64,000 nt of DNA from Anadara kagoshimensis (Eukaryota; Mollusca; Bivalvia; Arcoida; Arcidae). Shown here one piece after another: positions 23,601 through 32,240 of this stretch (its first letter is position 1; every line of letters starts with the position of its first letter). Position numbers and translations under genes: made by a program. The stretch lies in NCBI GenBank assembly GCA_021292105.1, contig CM037871.1, positions 51,794,200 to 51,858,199 on the forward strand, given 5' to 3'. The notes below the pieces were generated by a model. That model did not search any database. It was not told the origin of the DNA and worked only from the letters and a program-made list of their open reading frames with translations.

Positions 23601-26435
23601 AAAAATTAAATAATACCCGTCAAGTAGTTTTTCCATGAGGTAGACTAAATAATCACTTGTGTTCCCTACACACAAATGCGACTGTCTTTATAGAATTGAA
23701 TTAAAGGTCAAGCGGACAGGTAAGTGTTGTTTGGTCTATAATAAAGATATATTGCTGAACAAAAACCATTGCTTATAGAGGCACCAATTAACAGCCTTAC
23801 GTAAATAATATTGAATTAATGTAAGATTAATACCGCTGATATCAGGATACAAATGGGAGAAATGTGGAGTTATAAATCACGGCTTTCACCAGTTGATCTT
23901 TTACCACGATGATTTTTACATCTTAGGAGAAAACAGTGTTTACTGATATATGTAGGTCCATAAAACTGTTGCTTTACAACAAATGTTTGCAATGCGGGCA
24001 CATTTTACATTTTCAATTTTTATTAAAACGGATGATAGTGAGGACAGAAAGAGATAAATAATGAGGACATTATAGAGATATGATGTTGTGATGTTGGTAC
24101 CGTTCTGATTCTTTTTTTCAATTCTGCATCAGTAATTTTTCACCTATGATTTTCGCGACGATTTATAGAAATAAAAGTTGCTGGGGTTTTTTAACGAAGC
24201 ATCAGTGATTTTTCAGCTATTTGCGACCAGATATAGAAATGAAAATAAGATTCGTTAGGAACTAACCTGCAATATTAGGACCATTTTAATGCGAGGACAC
24301 ATCATATGTATTCCATTATAAATATAAATAATGTTTTTAAACATTGTATATCATGAACTGTCAATATACGGACAGGAAATATGGCATTGTCATCAGAAAA
24401 CGTCGGTACGAGTTATAAGTATTACTTAACCTAATGCTTGGAAATTGGAGTATAGGTTTATAAGTATAGTTTTAAACGCATTCAAATCTCCTGAAATTTT
24501 GGCCTCGAAAGAATGTGTCATAATATATCTTTATGCGCATTCTGCATTATTTATCTTTCATGGATGGTTATATCCATGAGAGAAAGTATAACCAGTTTAT
24601 CTGGTCTTGTCTTGGTTGCCTACTTCCTCCGTTTGTTAGGGCCTCGGTGGCCCAGTGGTCTAAAGCACGCGCGTACGGATCACAACTACTCTCACCGATG
24701 ACTTTCGAGTACCACTCGAGACAGATCCTTATGTGAGAAAGGTTGTCAGTTCGTTTGACCGAGGTCCTTTCTCCGGGCACTCCGGATTCCTCCTCTTTTT
24801 CCAAAACAGACCGCTTCGATATAAGAGAAAAGAATGGACGTTAATCAATGTTAATCCACTTCAGTGCACTCCGTTAGTTGTTGAGTTTTCTTGATTAAAT
24901 TGGCTTTTTGTCAAACACAATGCATTTTTCTTGTACAAATTAAATCTCTTCTTATTTTCTTTTATCATATAATTTAGTGAACGATGAGTACGGATCATAT
25001 GAAGCTAAGAACCAAAGAGAGCTTGAGAAGTTGTTTAATTATGTTAAGGACGTGCCAAACGTTATAATTGCTGGCGACATGAGTATAAGTCCGATAATGT
25101 TCAGAGGCGGTAGTATTAAACCCCAGTTTGAAGAACGGGTGTCGTTTATCCACCACGAGAACTTCCTTGACCCAGTTGCCGACCACTTTGAGTTTGTCAG
25201 TGTTGGTTGTAGTGTTTGTATTGGTAACCCTATGGTACAGAAGCGATATAAAGAAGAAGGGGCGGGCACAGACGGGTACCTGTTTGACCATATTTTGGTC
25301 CGTGGATTTAATGTGTCCAGGAAGTTGGTCAACAAAATGAATGCTGATGTGAGTATTGAAATAAATACATTTGACTAAAGTGTTCAGTTGTTTGGGGTTT
25401 GTACCGTCCTGGCCGGGTCTGACCTAGACTTAAAAATGGTAGCGACTGTTCTTTCGTCTAGCACTCAATATTTAGAAATAACTGAGCCTCCCGTAGACAT
25501 TTAAAACCGATAACCCCGTGTCATGATGGACAGGTAACATTGTCCTGAACGCACTGTAACGGTAAAAATTTCTACCACCTAACCTATACCTGGAGACGAC
25601 ACGATATAAATAAAAAATTCTTAAAGAGGACGTAAAACTCTTTCAATTAATCAAATAAATATATTCCAGTTTATCCAGAACAAACACATTTGCAATTTTT
25701 CTCAACTTCCGATTTATTTTTTTCACTCAAATTGTCCAGAAAACCGTTGATTGCAATTTTACTTCAACACTGTTGTCTTGGAAACTCTGTGTTAAAAACT
25801 TACAGAGTATAATCATTTTTTTTCATTATTCTGAGCAAGTAGTCATTGAGTGCAGGAGTTCATAATTTGCACGTAACCTGTTAAATTCACATAATTTACC
25901 AATATGCATATTTATGGATCACTCATGATTGTGAAGAATGTGGGATGGTTACGTCTGTCAGTTCTACCACCTCTGGACAGCGTCCAAAGCTTGAGATTGT
26001 ATAATATGTGAACTAGATATATATGTTTGACTTTTCTTATCTTGTTAGATTGTGTTATCATTGTCTTGTATTATGTTCTTGGTGTTTGTTGCATTGGTTG
26101 TGGCAAATAAATTACATGCTTTTCAGTTGCAATGTCCCATCTTTTATTGTAAAATGTAAAGAGAGGTCATGATGTTTTTTAAATCAAACATGAGAACTAC
26201 TAACCCTTTATTAATAAAATTTATATAAAAAACATTTCAGACGTTCCGTGTATTTGAAGAAACTTACAACAACAATCATCACCCGTTGTCCAGTCACTAT
26301 GGTTACCTGATAACGCTGTTGTTGACTGATAATTACAAGGAAGTTGATATCGCTGCTAGACGAGCTGAACTGATAGCTGAAGAGCTGAAGTCTGAACTGG
26401 AAGCTGAACATGAAAGGTCAGAGGAAGAAGAATAA
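11626..26435 (+). CDS. Secreted EEP-superfamily (sphingomyelinase/DNase I-like) protein, probable pseudoenzyme, 4 coding exons
   Basis: Exons read as 11626-12345, 12966-13032, 24978-25348 and 26241-26435 (stop TAA 26433-26435), about 450 residues. Donors are GTGAGT, GTAAGT and GTGAGT; the codon split at 13032/24978 rejoins in frame. Residues 1-18 form a signal peptide ending AGMVMA. EEP landmarks: VTYN (43-46), CLQGVF (91-96), GLLVLSK (208-214), RILCTQL (246-252), VIIAGDMS (291-298), FDHILV (365-370), SSHYG (403-407). A cysteine-rich insert (eight Cys, 133-197) precedes GLLVLSK, and the tail (about 423-450) is charged and probably helical. Family members normally hydrolyse phosphodiesters. 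Here the usual Glu of QE is Gly94, the His of THL is Gln251, the Asn of GDxN is Ser298 and the Asp of SDH is Ser404; Asn46, Asp296, Asp366 and His405 remain. I infer a secreted, catalytically weak or inactive paralogue. The start codon lies 5 bases after an acceptor AG, so a 5' UTR exon is likely upstream. The family call is fairly firm, loss of activity is inference. Confidence 0.76.
12425..12660 (-). repeat. SINE family 2 (MetaSINE-like), minus strand, in intron 1
   Basis: Minus-strand copy with body words GGTTCGAACC, AGTGACTGTTCTTTCGCCAA, GGTCCTTCGGAAGAG and GCAGGCGTGGCA. It shares these with copies at 25.4, 28.1 and 60.85 kb. I recall very similar sequences from molluscan SINEs. Confidence 0.75.
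13038..13218. mobile_element. MITE with TACAGTCAAAC... ends, at the start of the giant intron
   Basis: The left end TACAGTCAAACTTGTCT and right end AGGGTGGTTTGGCTGTA are imperfect inverted repeats; TA at each end fits a TA target duplication. The interior mentions GTGGCC/GGCCTTT repeatedly and includes GGTGGTCCTTATATAGAGG, related to the minisatellite units at 15.85 and 22.74 kb. It begins 5 bases inside the intron. Confidence 0.75.
13220..14905. other. AT-rich intron sequence, nothing recognised
   Basis: Part of the giant intron of the EEP-like gene. It is very AT-rich with diffuse repetition of words such as TATACACAAT and CATTTTCAT, suggesting an old degenerate repeat, but no unit could be defined. 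Confidence 0.35.
14910..15195. repeat. Inverted pair of SINE tails (foldback)
   Basis: The left arm (TTTTATGTCCCAGTCAAGCA, TATTTCACTTATATCAAGAC) is the approximate reverse complement of the right arm (GACGTCTCGATGTAAGTGAA, ATATTCTTGACTAGGACGTA), with a central SINE-2 body fragment (TTTATCGTGCCACGCCTAC). This is two SINE-2 3' ends head-on. Confidence 0.72.
15522..15848. mobile_element. MITE family A with internal 50-bp tandem triplication
   Basis: Ends are GGCAAACATCATTGACCTGT and AGCGAACAGGTCAATGTTGT, as in the 9012 and 23506 copies. Its extra length comes from three near-identical 50-bp units starting at 15621, 15671 and 15721 (ATATAAACAATATACATGCT...). Two units carry GACGTGATCCC and one GACGTAATCCC. 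Confidence 0.87.
15849..16030. repeat. Diverged minisatellite, left remnant
   Basis: Irregular units of about 35-45 bp built around GTTTTACTGTATAGACAG and GGTGGTCGCTATA. The same unit type resumes at 18000-18089 and 22740-23110, on the far sides of the foldback block and the LTR retrotransposon. Confidence 0.75.
16240..16500. repeat. Dispersed repeat family E
   Basis: Core ACTAGACGGCCGTTTCGGAA, ACAATTCCTCATCAGTAGTG and CCCAAAGGACCAAAATATAT, then GGTATACCTTAGTTTTT. Related copies lie at 31.3, 38.9, 39.25 and 56.2 kb. It has no reading frame. Confidence 0.72.
16501..16626. repeat. Palindrome with 57-nt arms
   Basis: The left arm 16501-16557 (CTTGTGGTGCCAGATAAGGA...) is nearly the exact complement of the right arm 16570-16626, with a 12-nt loop TCGGCAAGCCTC. 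The same loop caps a different stem at 59461-59480. Confidence 0.93.
16980..17124. repeat. Imperfect inverted repeat
   Basis: CCATTATGAGTTTATCCGTG and AGGATAGGGAAATCT on the left face AGATTTCCCTATCCTACATG and ATACTCATAATGG on the right. The centre holds AAGCCTCGTCTCTGACTGAA, related to the 59.4-kb hairpin. Confidence 0.87.
17129..17210. repeat. Short-loop palindrome
   Basis: Arms of about 38 nt (AAGGAATGATTGTAATTTTT / complement) flank the 4-nt loop ACCC. A half arm (CTATGGGATCATAGATAAAA) reappears at 17416-17440. Confidence 0.93.
18000..18089. repeat. Minisatellite remnant between the foldback block and the LTR element
   Basis: Units GAGGTGGTCGCTATAGCAG and CCTGTATAGAAAGTGTGGTC match those at 15.9 and 22.75 kb. 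The last five bases (TAGAC) are the left target-site duplication of the LTR retrotransposon. Confidence 0.7.
18090..18310 (+). repeat. 5' LTR
   Basis: Starts TGTTATATTATGGACTAATA and ends GAGAATATATTACA. At 221 bp it is shorter than the 3' LTR, differing around GTTAGCTAAAAAAATG, GAATAGAGTG and CATTCTGTATC. Confidence 0.95.
18311..18328 (+). other. Primer-binding site (probably tRNA-Leu)
   Basis: TGGTGTCAGAAGT directly follows the 5' LTR. It is complementary at 12 of 13 positions to the 3' end of an animal leucine tRNA (CAG type) as I recall it. The tRNA assignment is inference. Confidence 0.65.
18348..19343 (+). CDS. Retrotransposon Gag, 331 residues
   Basis: Structural protein that packages element RNA. 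The frame from ATG 18348 to TAG 19341-19343 is intact. The N-terminal two thirds (FTCHVNLIFQGPL, NYLLLWVGDRGRDIYNTW) look like a retrotransposon capsid. A basic His/Gly/Arg-rich linker (about 200-228) leads to two zinc knuckles: CGNCGNRHNKSDIC, which is atypical in spacing, and CNNCHKLNHFAKMC, a standard CX2CX4HX4C. The protease frame overlaps the gag end by about 110 bases in the -1 frame, the usual arrangement for programmed frameshifting, but I saw no clear slippery heptamer. Confidence 0.9.
   Translation: MTDLSGIPTPCMDWDSSNLPEAWKKFTCHVNLIFQGPLKEKEEDVKVNYLLLWVGDRGRDIYNTWELTGDDRKKLKPHLDKFQQHVQPKLNPIFARYKFSNELQGTQSIEQYVTKLRLIVKDCNYTNANEMIRDRIVFGTNSVKVREKLIQEGQTLTLEKAISIAQSHEYSREQLKLMSGQPSTLSSTSDVHSLRTAAASGHRFQKRRHEGHRGGHGKAHGGRHSDSYSQCGNCGNRHNKSDICPAKGRKCNNCHKLNHFAKMCRSKHVNVNEITGNPQPEASLSHSPSSAQIQTCLLIPLMKVMVNLMYNKIRHLQLVLLVQVQSQLSSN
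19232..22391 (+). pseudogene. Retrotransposon Pol (protease, RT, RNase H, integrase), frameshifted
   Basis: The polyprotein is split over frames. Protease: KLDTGSQVNIIP near 19337-19372. RT: FTKLDARSGYW near 20006-20040, LPFGLKSSQDEFQ near 20116, VDDILVYG near 20203-20226. RNase H: QVDASKYGLGAAL near 20640 and ETDHKPLESLL near 20830. The integrase zinc-binding region keeps only CAVCQ; its core has ATDLF, VSDNAMQYTS and NGLAERT (D, D, E) in 21357-22391, ending in a GPY/F-like segment. Frame changes are apparent near 19862, 20298, 20862, 20960 and 21341-21360 (a T9 run at 21341). Most look like one-base gains or losses, so either recent decay or sequencing error could explain them. Confidence 0.92.
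22501..22513 (+). other. Polypurine tract
   Basis: AAAAGGAAGGGGA lies immediately before the TG of the 3' LTR, where plus-strand priming is expected. Confidence 0.88.
22514..22739 (+). repeat. 3' LTR
   Basis: 226 bp, TGTTATATTATGG...ATATTACA, followed by the TAGAC target duplication at 22740-22744. Confidence 0.95.
22745..23110 (+). repeat. 39-bp minisatellite, right remnant
   Basis: Units GGTGGTCTTTATATAGAGAT GATGACTATTGTATATACA repeat with a 39-bp period (for example at 22889, 22928 and 22967). The units nearest the LTR element resemble the older type at 15.9 kb (GCTATAGCAGGTTTTACT), and the later ones are more uniform. It contains a 93-codon open frame that is only a repeat translation. 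Confidence 0.9.
23506..23740. mobile_element. MITE family A, third copy
   Basis: Ends TCAAACAACATTGACCTGTC and AGGTCAAGCGGACAGG...GTTGTTTG. It shares interior words (CATCCAATAC) with the 15522 copy but has no 50-bp tandem units. Confidence 0.85.
23745..24630. other. AT-rich intron sequence, nothing recognised
   Basis: Still inside the giant intron. Near-repeated phrases (CATCAGTAATTTTTCACCTA at 24126 and CATCAGTGATTTTTCAGCTA at 24200) suggest a small, old local duplication. Confidence 0.4.
24635..24835 (+). repeat. tRNA-derived SINE (family 1), plus strand
   Basis: Head with A-box-like CGGTGGCCCAGTGGTCTAAA and a damaged B-box, then body GTGAGAAAGGTTGTCAG, TTTCTCCGGGCACTCCGGAT, CCTCC, AAAACAGACCGCTTCGATAT. 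This is the same family as the copies at 7.7 and 53.4 kb. It ends about 140 bp before exon 3 of the EEP-like gene. Confidence 0.8.
25390..25670 (+). repeat. SINE family 2, plus strand, in intron 3
   Basis: GCCGGGTCTGACCTAGACTT, GCGACTGTTCTTTCGTCTAG, CCCCGTGTCATGATGGACAG and the tail GATATAAAT...GAGGACGTAAAACTC, ending in CAATTAATCAAAT. The head is missing. Confidence 0.75.
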
Positions 26436-26480
26436 AGCTGAACTTCTACGATCTATTCAAGAGAAACAAGAGATCATTTT

Positions 26481-26486
26481 AATAAA
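26481..26486 (+). promoter_or_regulatory. Candidate polyadenylation signal of the EEP-like gene
   Basis: AATAAA 46 bases after the stop codon, the first hexamer downstream of the coding region. Confidence 0.6.
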
Positions 26487-26559
26487 AATACTGATTATTT
26501 CAAAATTCCCGATATCATTATTTTTTTAAATAAAAATACCTAATTAATACACTGATACA

Positions 26560-26720
26560 GTACAGACCCGGCCTGTCGGAATTTTAACACGTAGCTAACG
26601 TAAAGGAGTCGAAATCGCTGGAAATTGATAGCTTGTGAACGAGAGATGAATGTAGATGATAGCTCTCGAGTTATAGCTAATGTCGAACGGTCGATTCGGC
26701 ACCAATTCTTTAGCCTAGTG
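26560..26720. repeat. Dispersed repeat family F
   Basis: GGCCTGTCGGAATTTTAACA CGTAGCTAACG ... GGCACCAATTC. Related sequence occurs at 30.2, 30.56, 32.7 and 59.58 kb. There are no coding features. Confidence 0.55.
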
Positions 26721-26889
26721 TTAAACTTTCCTGCACCGTATCATAACTCGATCCTCCTTTGTTTTAAGGTCTTTAATTGGTCAGACCTTTTTCCGTTTGC
26801 ATTGGCTCTCGGTCATGTATCGTGGACGAACAACGAAACACACGAAACAAAGCTATTTTTGCTTGCTATGATTGTAAAACTACATTGAA

Positions 26890-27940
26890 TGATCAATACC
26901 TAATTTGCTGTTTAAAAATTATTTAATTGAATTATAAGAAATGAAATTGGATTTTGTTTTTGTTATAGAAAAATGACAGAACAAATTTGAACATGTATAC
27001 ATGATTCGCTCCGCAATTTACATGAATGTCCATTTTTTCATTTTTCCATAGCAAAATGAGAATATGATTATTTTACTTCTATAATAAATCATATTTTGAT
27101 ATTTCTTAAGTGTTTAAGATTTATAAATAATATTTTTACTCTGCTTCTGGATTTTGATTTGAACACGGATTAGTGTGTTTGTTTAAGATATAACCTCAAC
27201 ATGTTATATGCCAAGTTTCTCTTTTACTAAAATGTTAAAATAATGTAAAATTGAAGATATCAAAATACCATAAAAATTAAATTATTTTGTTTATTTTTAA
27301 ATCCATGGAACTTTCTTCCAACGGACAGAAATGATTTCAAATTGTTATTCCGGTTATTAATTTGAAGTAGTTTAAAGTAGCTATTGTAGGTTCGAAACTA
27401 GTCTCACCAGTCTTCATGCGGTACAATACAACCATTTAGAATGATGCAATATTGGGACTTTTGATCTGAAGCCTAGGTGAAATGTTTAAGTTGAGACAAA
27501 TACAATATATATTGATGAAATAATTTTTCAGCTTCCATCATAATAGGGTTCGCCGCTGTAAGACGTAATAAACGTTAACAACCTTAACGTTTTGGAAGAC
27601 GTTTGTATGTATGTCGCGAATTCTCGGAATAACGTCGTTGTTACGGGAAAACGTGAACTTTCAATGAAACAATAACTCCGCACAAATGTTAGAGTTTATC
27701 GCGTGGTACAGCTGTGGACCTATTGTTTGCAACAGATTTATTTTGTTTCCGATCAAGCAAAAACCCACAAGAATCATCCGACAATTCCAGCAGACTGGCT
27801 TAAACGTGCCTTTTGTATCACAGGAACCAACACTAAATATCCATTCGGGCGACACATTAGTGCAGAAGACTAAGCGAAAGAGCCATTAAATGGTGTAATG
27901 TTGTGTTACATCCCTCTTATATCGAGGCGTTTAATGGAAT
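26890..27940. other. Intergenic stretch
   Basis: Nothing recognised except a short family D 3' fragment at 27130-27190 (TTTTTACTCTGCTTCTGGAT ... CGGATTAGTGTGTTTG). The 67-codon open frame at 27686-27889 has no family motif. Confidence 0.4.
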
Positions 27941-27954
27941 GGTGGTGGACACCG

Positions 27955-28080
27955 GACTCTGTGAAGAATAGCACAACTTTGTGTCGATAGGGCCAGACTG
28001 AGTGGGATCGAACCTTGTCAGTGACAGTCGGTGTGATACATAAATGCGTACTTTAGACAACTCGGCCATCGATTGATTAA
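27955..28080 (-). repeat. tRNA-like SINE head, minus strand
   Basis: On the minus strand: ATGGCCGAGTTGTCTAAAGT (A-box) and GGTTCGATCCCACTCAG (B-box). It abuts the tail of the next SINE (28080-28440), so one SINE probably inserted beside the other. Confidence 0.7.
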
Positions 28081-28440
28081 TTTATTGAATGGGTTAACGT
28101 CCAGTCAAGACTATTTCACTTATATCCAGACGTCACCAGCTATACGTGAAGTGGCAGAAATTTGACTTTTGCAGTGTGCTCAGGGTAATGTGCAGGGAGG
28201 AATCTTTAAATAGCGTACCACGCCTGCTACGAGACATCGATTTTTAAGCTCTCTTCTGAAGGACCTCGTAACTTTCATTTCTAAATATCATGAATATTAT
28301 TATCAAGAAGTATCTTTCTTAGCGAAAAAACAGTCACTTTCTATTTTCAAGTCTTGGTCAGACCCAGCCGGGGTTGAACGCGGACCTCTCACATACGCAG
28401 AACTCTACTAACTGAGCTACCGTAGTCAGTGTTAAACAGC
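28080..28440 (-). repeat. SINE family 2, near-complete, minus strand
   Basis: Read on the minus strand: tRNA-like head GTAGCTCAGTTAGTAGAG and GTTCAACCCCGGC, then GGTCTGACCAAGACTTGAAA, AAAGTGACTGTTTTTTCGC, GCAGGCGTGGTACGC, GCTGGTGACGTCTGGATATA and the tail GTGAAATAGTCTTGACTGGA ... CAATAAATTAATCAATC. This is the most complete copy in the window. Confidence 0.83.
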
Positions 28441-28732
28441 TCGGTAATCGAGCCATCCAAGATTAGATCAAGCAATGGACAGGTTTATCAATAGATGTGA
28501 GAATGGTTTTTATCCAGACTGATGCAGAACAGAGCTGACAGAGACATTATGTCGCTTTTATGCGACTTATTTTTTGGCTAGGTTACAATGCAATGAGTGA
28601 AAATTAGGCTGATATAGTATGATGAATGCCGTGAGAAAGGGGCGTTGCCAAACATAACACATCGGCAAGAAAACTCCACATAAAAGCGACACCAAAACTT
28701 TCATTTGGTGACGCCTTGATATAAGTTAGATA

Positions 28733-28735
<3 letters not shown>

Positions 28736-28772
<37 letters not shown>

Positions 28773-28782
28773 GTGCGTTTCT

Positions 28783-28831
<49 letters not shown>
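28736..28831. repeat. (CT)n and (TA)n microsatellites
   Basis: A CT run at 28736-28769 and a TA run of about 46 bp at 28786-28831, separated by 16 bases. Confidence 0.97.
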
Positions 28832-28833
<2 letters not shown>

Positions 28834-28839
28834 AAACTA

Positions 28840-30130
28840 AGATTTTTTATTTGTTCGCTCTTCAGTCCCGTAGCCCTTATGAGACAATACAAAGCTAATT
28901 AAAGAATAAAACGTACTTATATATATCTTTATCTAATTAAGGAATGATGTATTTCTTTCAAAATAAAGACTTCTCTGATAAATATCAAATATCAGAATAT
29001 TTAATTTCATTTCAATATTATAGCTTTATCCAATCATTTTTGTGTCTCGCCGATATAATTTAAATCGATTTTTACCAGTGAACCGTCTGTCATGCCGATA
29101 TTAAAAAACGGTACGTCTTCTGTAATTAAATTTGCTTTGCATCAATTTCCCATAAAATACAAAAAAGAATAAAACTTAATTTCTCATCTTCGGCAAAAAG
29201 GAGTTCTAAAATATATCATTATTGCGTTAAATGGTACGCGAACACTCAGAGGTCCCGTTCACACGCCATACGCCGCCATTAGTTTTCATCTTGGGACCAG
29301 GAGACAAACAGAATTTGCGATGTTGTCAACAAAAGCGAAGTATCCCCACCGCGGTACCCAGCTCAATATATCAAAATGTCGAGTTTACTCCATGTCGAAA
29401 TCTTAATGCCGTGTGTTTACACGTAAGTTTCGATCCGTTTCCCACAACAACGCTTGCTTTTATTAGATTAACACTTCTATGGCTAGTGCCTTTGTCGCTT
29501 TGCGAAGTCTCATCATAACGTTTTCAATCGATCGCTGGGTAGTGAAACCCCCTCTGTGATTGATAAACAGTTTATAAATTGATCAGAATAGAATTGCCAA
29601 ACCACTAAGGGCAGTCCCGCATAATGAAAGTATAATTAATGACATTTTGAAGGTGGAAAAACTTAATAAACCTCCGTGTGTAATCTTATTAGAATTGGTT
29701 GCTCTTTCACGGTTCTCACCGGTAGAGTCCCTTGTAAGATATTATTCTACGACAACATATTATTCTGAACAGATTTCACATCCAAATTAGTCCAATAAAT
29801 CGTTTTAATGCGCATGCCTAATAATGTTATTGTGTTTTACAGTTCTTATTAAATACTGTTGTTTATTTTCTTTTTAACGCCCGTGATTAAGAAAAACTTA
29901 TTTTATTTTCTGACGCAAAATATCAGAAAGCATAAACACTGTAGTTATTCTCTGTAGAACGATTTTAAGCTTTTTTTTTCTTGTCTTTAATTTCAGTGTG
30001 TAGATTACAGCCCGCCAGAGAATTAAACTGATTTTACAGCTTGCTACTTTAAATTTGATTAGAACTTTGTAAAATGAAAACCATATTGCTTTTTCTTGTG
30101 AAAATTTAATTTATAACTTGTGAACCCAAG
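28840..30130. other. Intergenic stretch
   Basis: No supported gene. The 95-codon frame at 29231-29518 has balanced composition and ends near a donor-like GTAAGT at 29422, so a decayed or unrecognised exon is conceivable, but no family motif is convincing. Confidence 0.35.
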
Positions 30131-30135
30131 TAGAT

Positions 30136-30885
30136 TTTTGACACCCCAATTTAGTATCTGTAAAATAACAAAAATAACAAACTTAATTAACAAAAATATA
30201 TACAGTACAGGTCTGTCGAAAGTTTAACATTATACTGGCGAATTGGTGCCGAATCTCATTGTTAGCTATTTATAGAACTTTTTAGCAGCTGCTTTCTATC
30301 TCTTGGCAACTTTTTGGCAAATAACCATCAATATCCCGGCATGTTCGACTGCTTTACATTTTTAACAAGATATTTCAATATGCAACTTCAACAATTAACT
30401 TTGCAATAATGTTAATCAATGCAGGGGTTTTTACGCAATGTACGCTGTTATGCTAATTACGCTTCGTCAAAAATGCAAATCAGATTACCATGCAACTTTT
30501 TGACACCTCAATTTAGTATCTGTAAAATTACAAAAAAATAACAAACTTTTTAAAACGGTACAGGTTTGTCGAAATTTTAACAATATACTGACGAAACAGC
30601 TCATTGTTAGCTATTTATATAGATCGGCAACTTTTAGCAGCTGCTATCTATCTCTTGACATTTTTTTGGCAAATAACCATCCACATCCCGACATGTTCGA
30701 CTGTTTTTATTTTTAACAAGATGTTTCATTTTGTTAAAATAACTTTGGAAAAATTTAATTCCTTTTTAACAAGATGTTTAATTATGCAACTTCAACAATT
30801 ATGTGCGCAATAATTATTATTATTATTTATTTTGCAATTTTACGCTGTTATACTAATTACGCTACGTACGTCAAAAATGCAAATC
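30136..30885. repeat. Diverged tandem duplication, two copies of about 360-390 bp
   Basis: Copy 1 (30136-30495) and copy 2 (30498-30885) share in order TTTTTGACACC, CAATTTAGTATCTGTAAAAT, CTCATTGTTAGCTATTTATA, TTTTAGCAGCTGCT, GGCAAATAACCATC, ATGTTCGACTG, GCAACTTCAACAATTA and TACGCTGTTAT. Each carries a family F core. Copy 2 has extra internal insertions. Confidence 0.85.
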
Positions 30886-31322
30886 ACAAAGTTCGGAAGA
30901 TAATACGTGACTTCATAGATAAAACGGATTCATACAAAGTCATGTGATTTATGATATTTATAGCCATAAAAATCCCATGTTAATTGCCAATGAAGATGTT
31001 TTCAAATAAAGGATGAAGAAAAAAACCGATGTTTTTTTTTCCAAATTACGAGGTCACCGATCTTACCATTTCTGTTTGGTACATGAATATAAAATGTACT
31101 GTTACCATACGTCATCAAAACAAGATACAACTTATTTATAGAAGAATTAAACCTTCAGGTAGAAGAATGCCATGAAACCACATGTTCTGAAAGAGTAACT
31201 ACTTCTTCGAAAGTGTTAAAACGTCAGTATCAACACTAACATAATATAGTTATGACATGTTCAAAACAGCAAGTCAATAAGTTTCCATCTTGTCCGGGTG
31301 ACTAGTACCCTTATTGATCTAG

Positions 31323-31445
31323 TATTATACCAATATTAATTTTGTAGCACTAAATATACCAGTTTTACCAGTTTTAATTTAAAAGCAGTCGTTTTGGAAA
31401 CCAATTCCTCGTCAGAAATAAAACGATTTTTTATTTGCAAGTTTT
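31323..31445. repeat. Family E fragment
   Basis: TATACCAGTTTTACCAGTTT, then GTCGTTTTGGAAACCAATTC and CTCGTCAG, a worn relative of the 16.24-kb core. Confidence 0.55.
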
Positions 31446-31704
31446 TGTCTAATGTATGGCAGATTTTTCACCTGGAACGAGATAAGCTGAGTTCAAAACA
31501 GCAAAATATAGTCCCCGAAAACGGAATTCCTCTTTTTTCCAATGATTGATTGTTTCTCTCACATTAATATTTTACATCATTAAAAGCTAATGTAAAAATC
31601 ATCTTTTAAATTCCTGTATAAACTGAGAAAGATAGACACTTGATTTAACCCCATCAAATCATTACCTTGTTTGCAATGGGTTATGAATTGACAGTTGTTG
31701 ATAG

Positions 31705-31800
31705 CTAATCATGAAGTGCTTATACTTCCGGAACACCCGTTCTCACTTTTCTGGCGGAAGAACCCGGTTTTTTATCTTTTGATTTAAATGTTAACTGGTA
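31705..31800 (+). repeat. Family D fragment
   Basis: AAGTGCTTATACTTCCGGAA, CACCCGTTCTCACTTTTCTG and GCGGAAG, diverged from the core. Confidence 0.55.
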
Positions 31801-31815
31801 TATTCGTATTATATA

Positions 31816-32240
31816 CAGGGCGTTTCAGAAAACATGTACCCACTTTAAATGGTCATAACTATGCTGATACATATGGTAATCACTTGAAATAAAATACACG
31901 AGAAAGGTATCTCACTGAAATTTGTTTAAACATGAGCACAATGAGCTTTCTAGTACATTTAGAAAATAATGTATTTCAATGCGTTCCGACATTGAATGTC
32001 CCCCACACTCACCAGATTTAAATCCTTCAAACTTTTTCTTGTGGGTTATCTTAAAGATCATGTATAGTTTCCCCCTCCCTCCGACTTAAGTGAAATTTAA
32101 ATTTGCCATCAGGAGAGAAATAAGAAAGATATCTGTTGATACATGTGGAAATGTAACTAAGAAGTTTAGAGAGAGGGATAAATTGGTATTGGACAACAAA
32201 GATGGTCATTTGGAGCACATCATCAATTGAGGTAAAAATG
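31816..32240 (+). pseudogene. IS630/mariner-superfamily transposase relic
   Basis: A decayed DNA transposon. CAGGGCGTTTCAGAAAACAT at 31816 looks like a terminal repeat. From about 31998 the frame reads CPPHSPDLNPSNFFLW, the signature around the last catalytic acidic residue of this family. After one frame change near 32045 it resumes with KFAIRREIRKISVD ... DNKDGHLEHIIN and a stop at 32227-32229, the typical C-terminus. The N-terminal DNA-binding part and the first catalytic residue are absent, so most of the element was lost internally. Confidence 0.7.

Noticed and set aside
29231-29518. 95-codon frame with FILGPGDKQN, first read as a possible kinase P-loop
   Set aside because: The GxxxxGK(S/T) pattern is not met and no further kinase motif follows.
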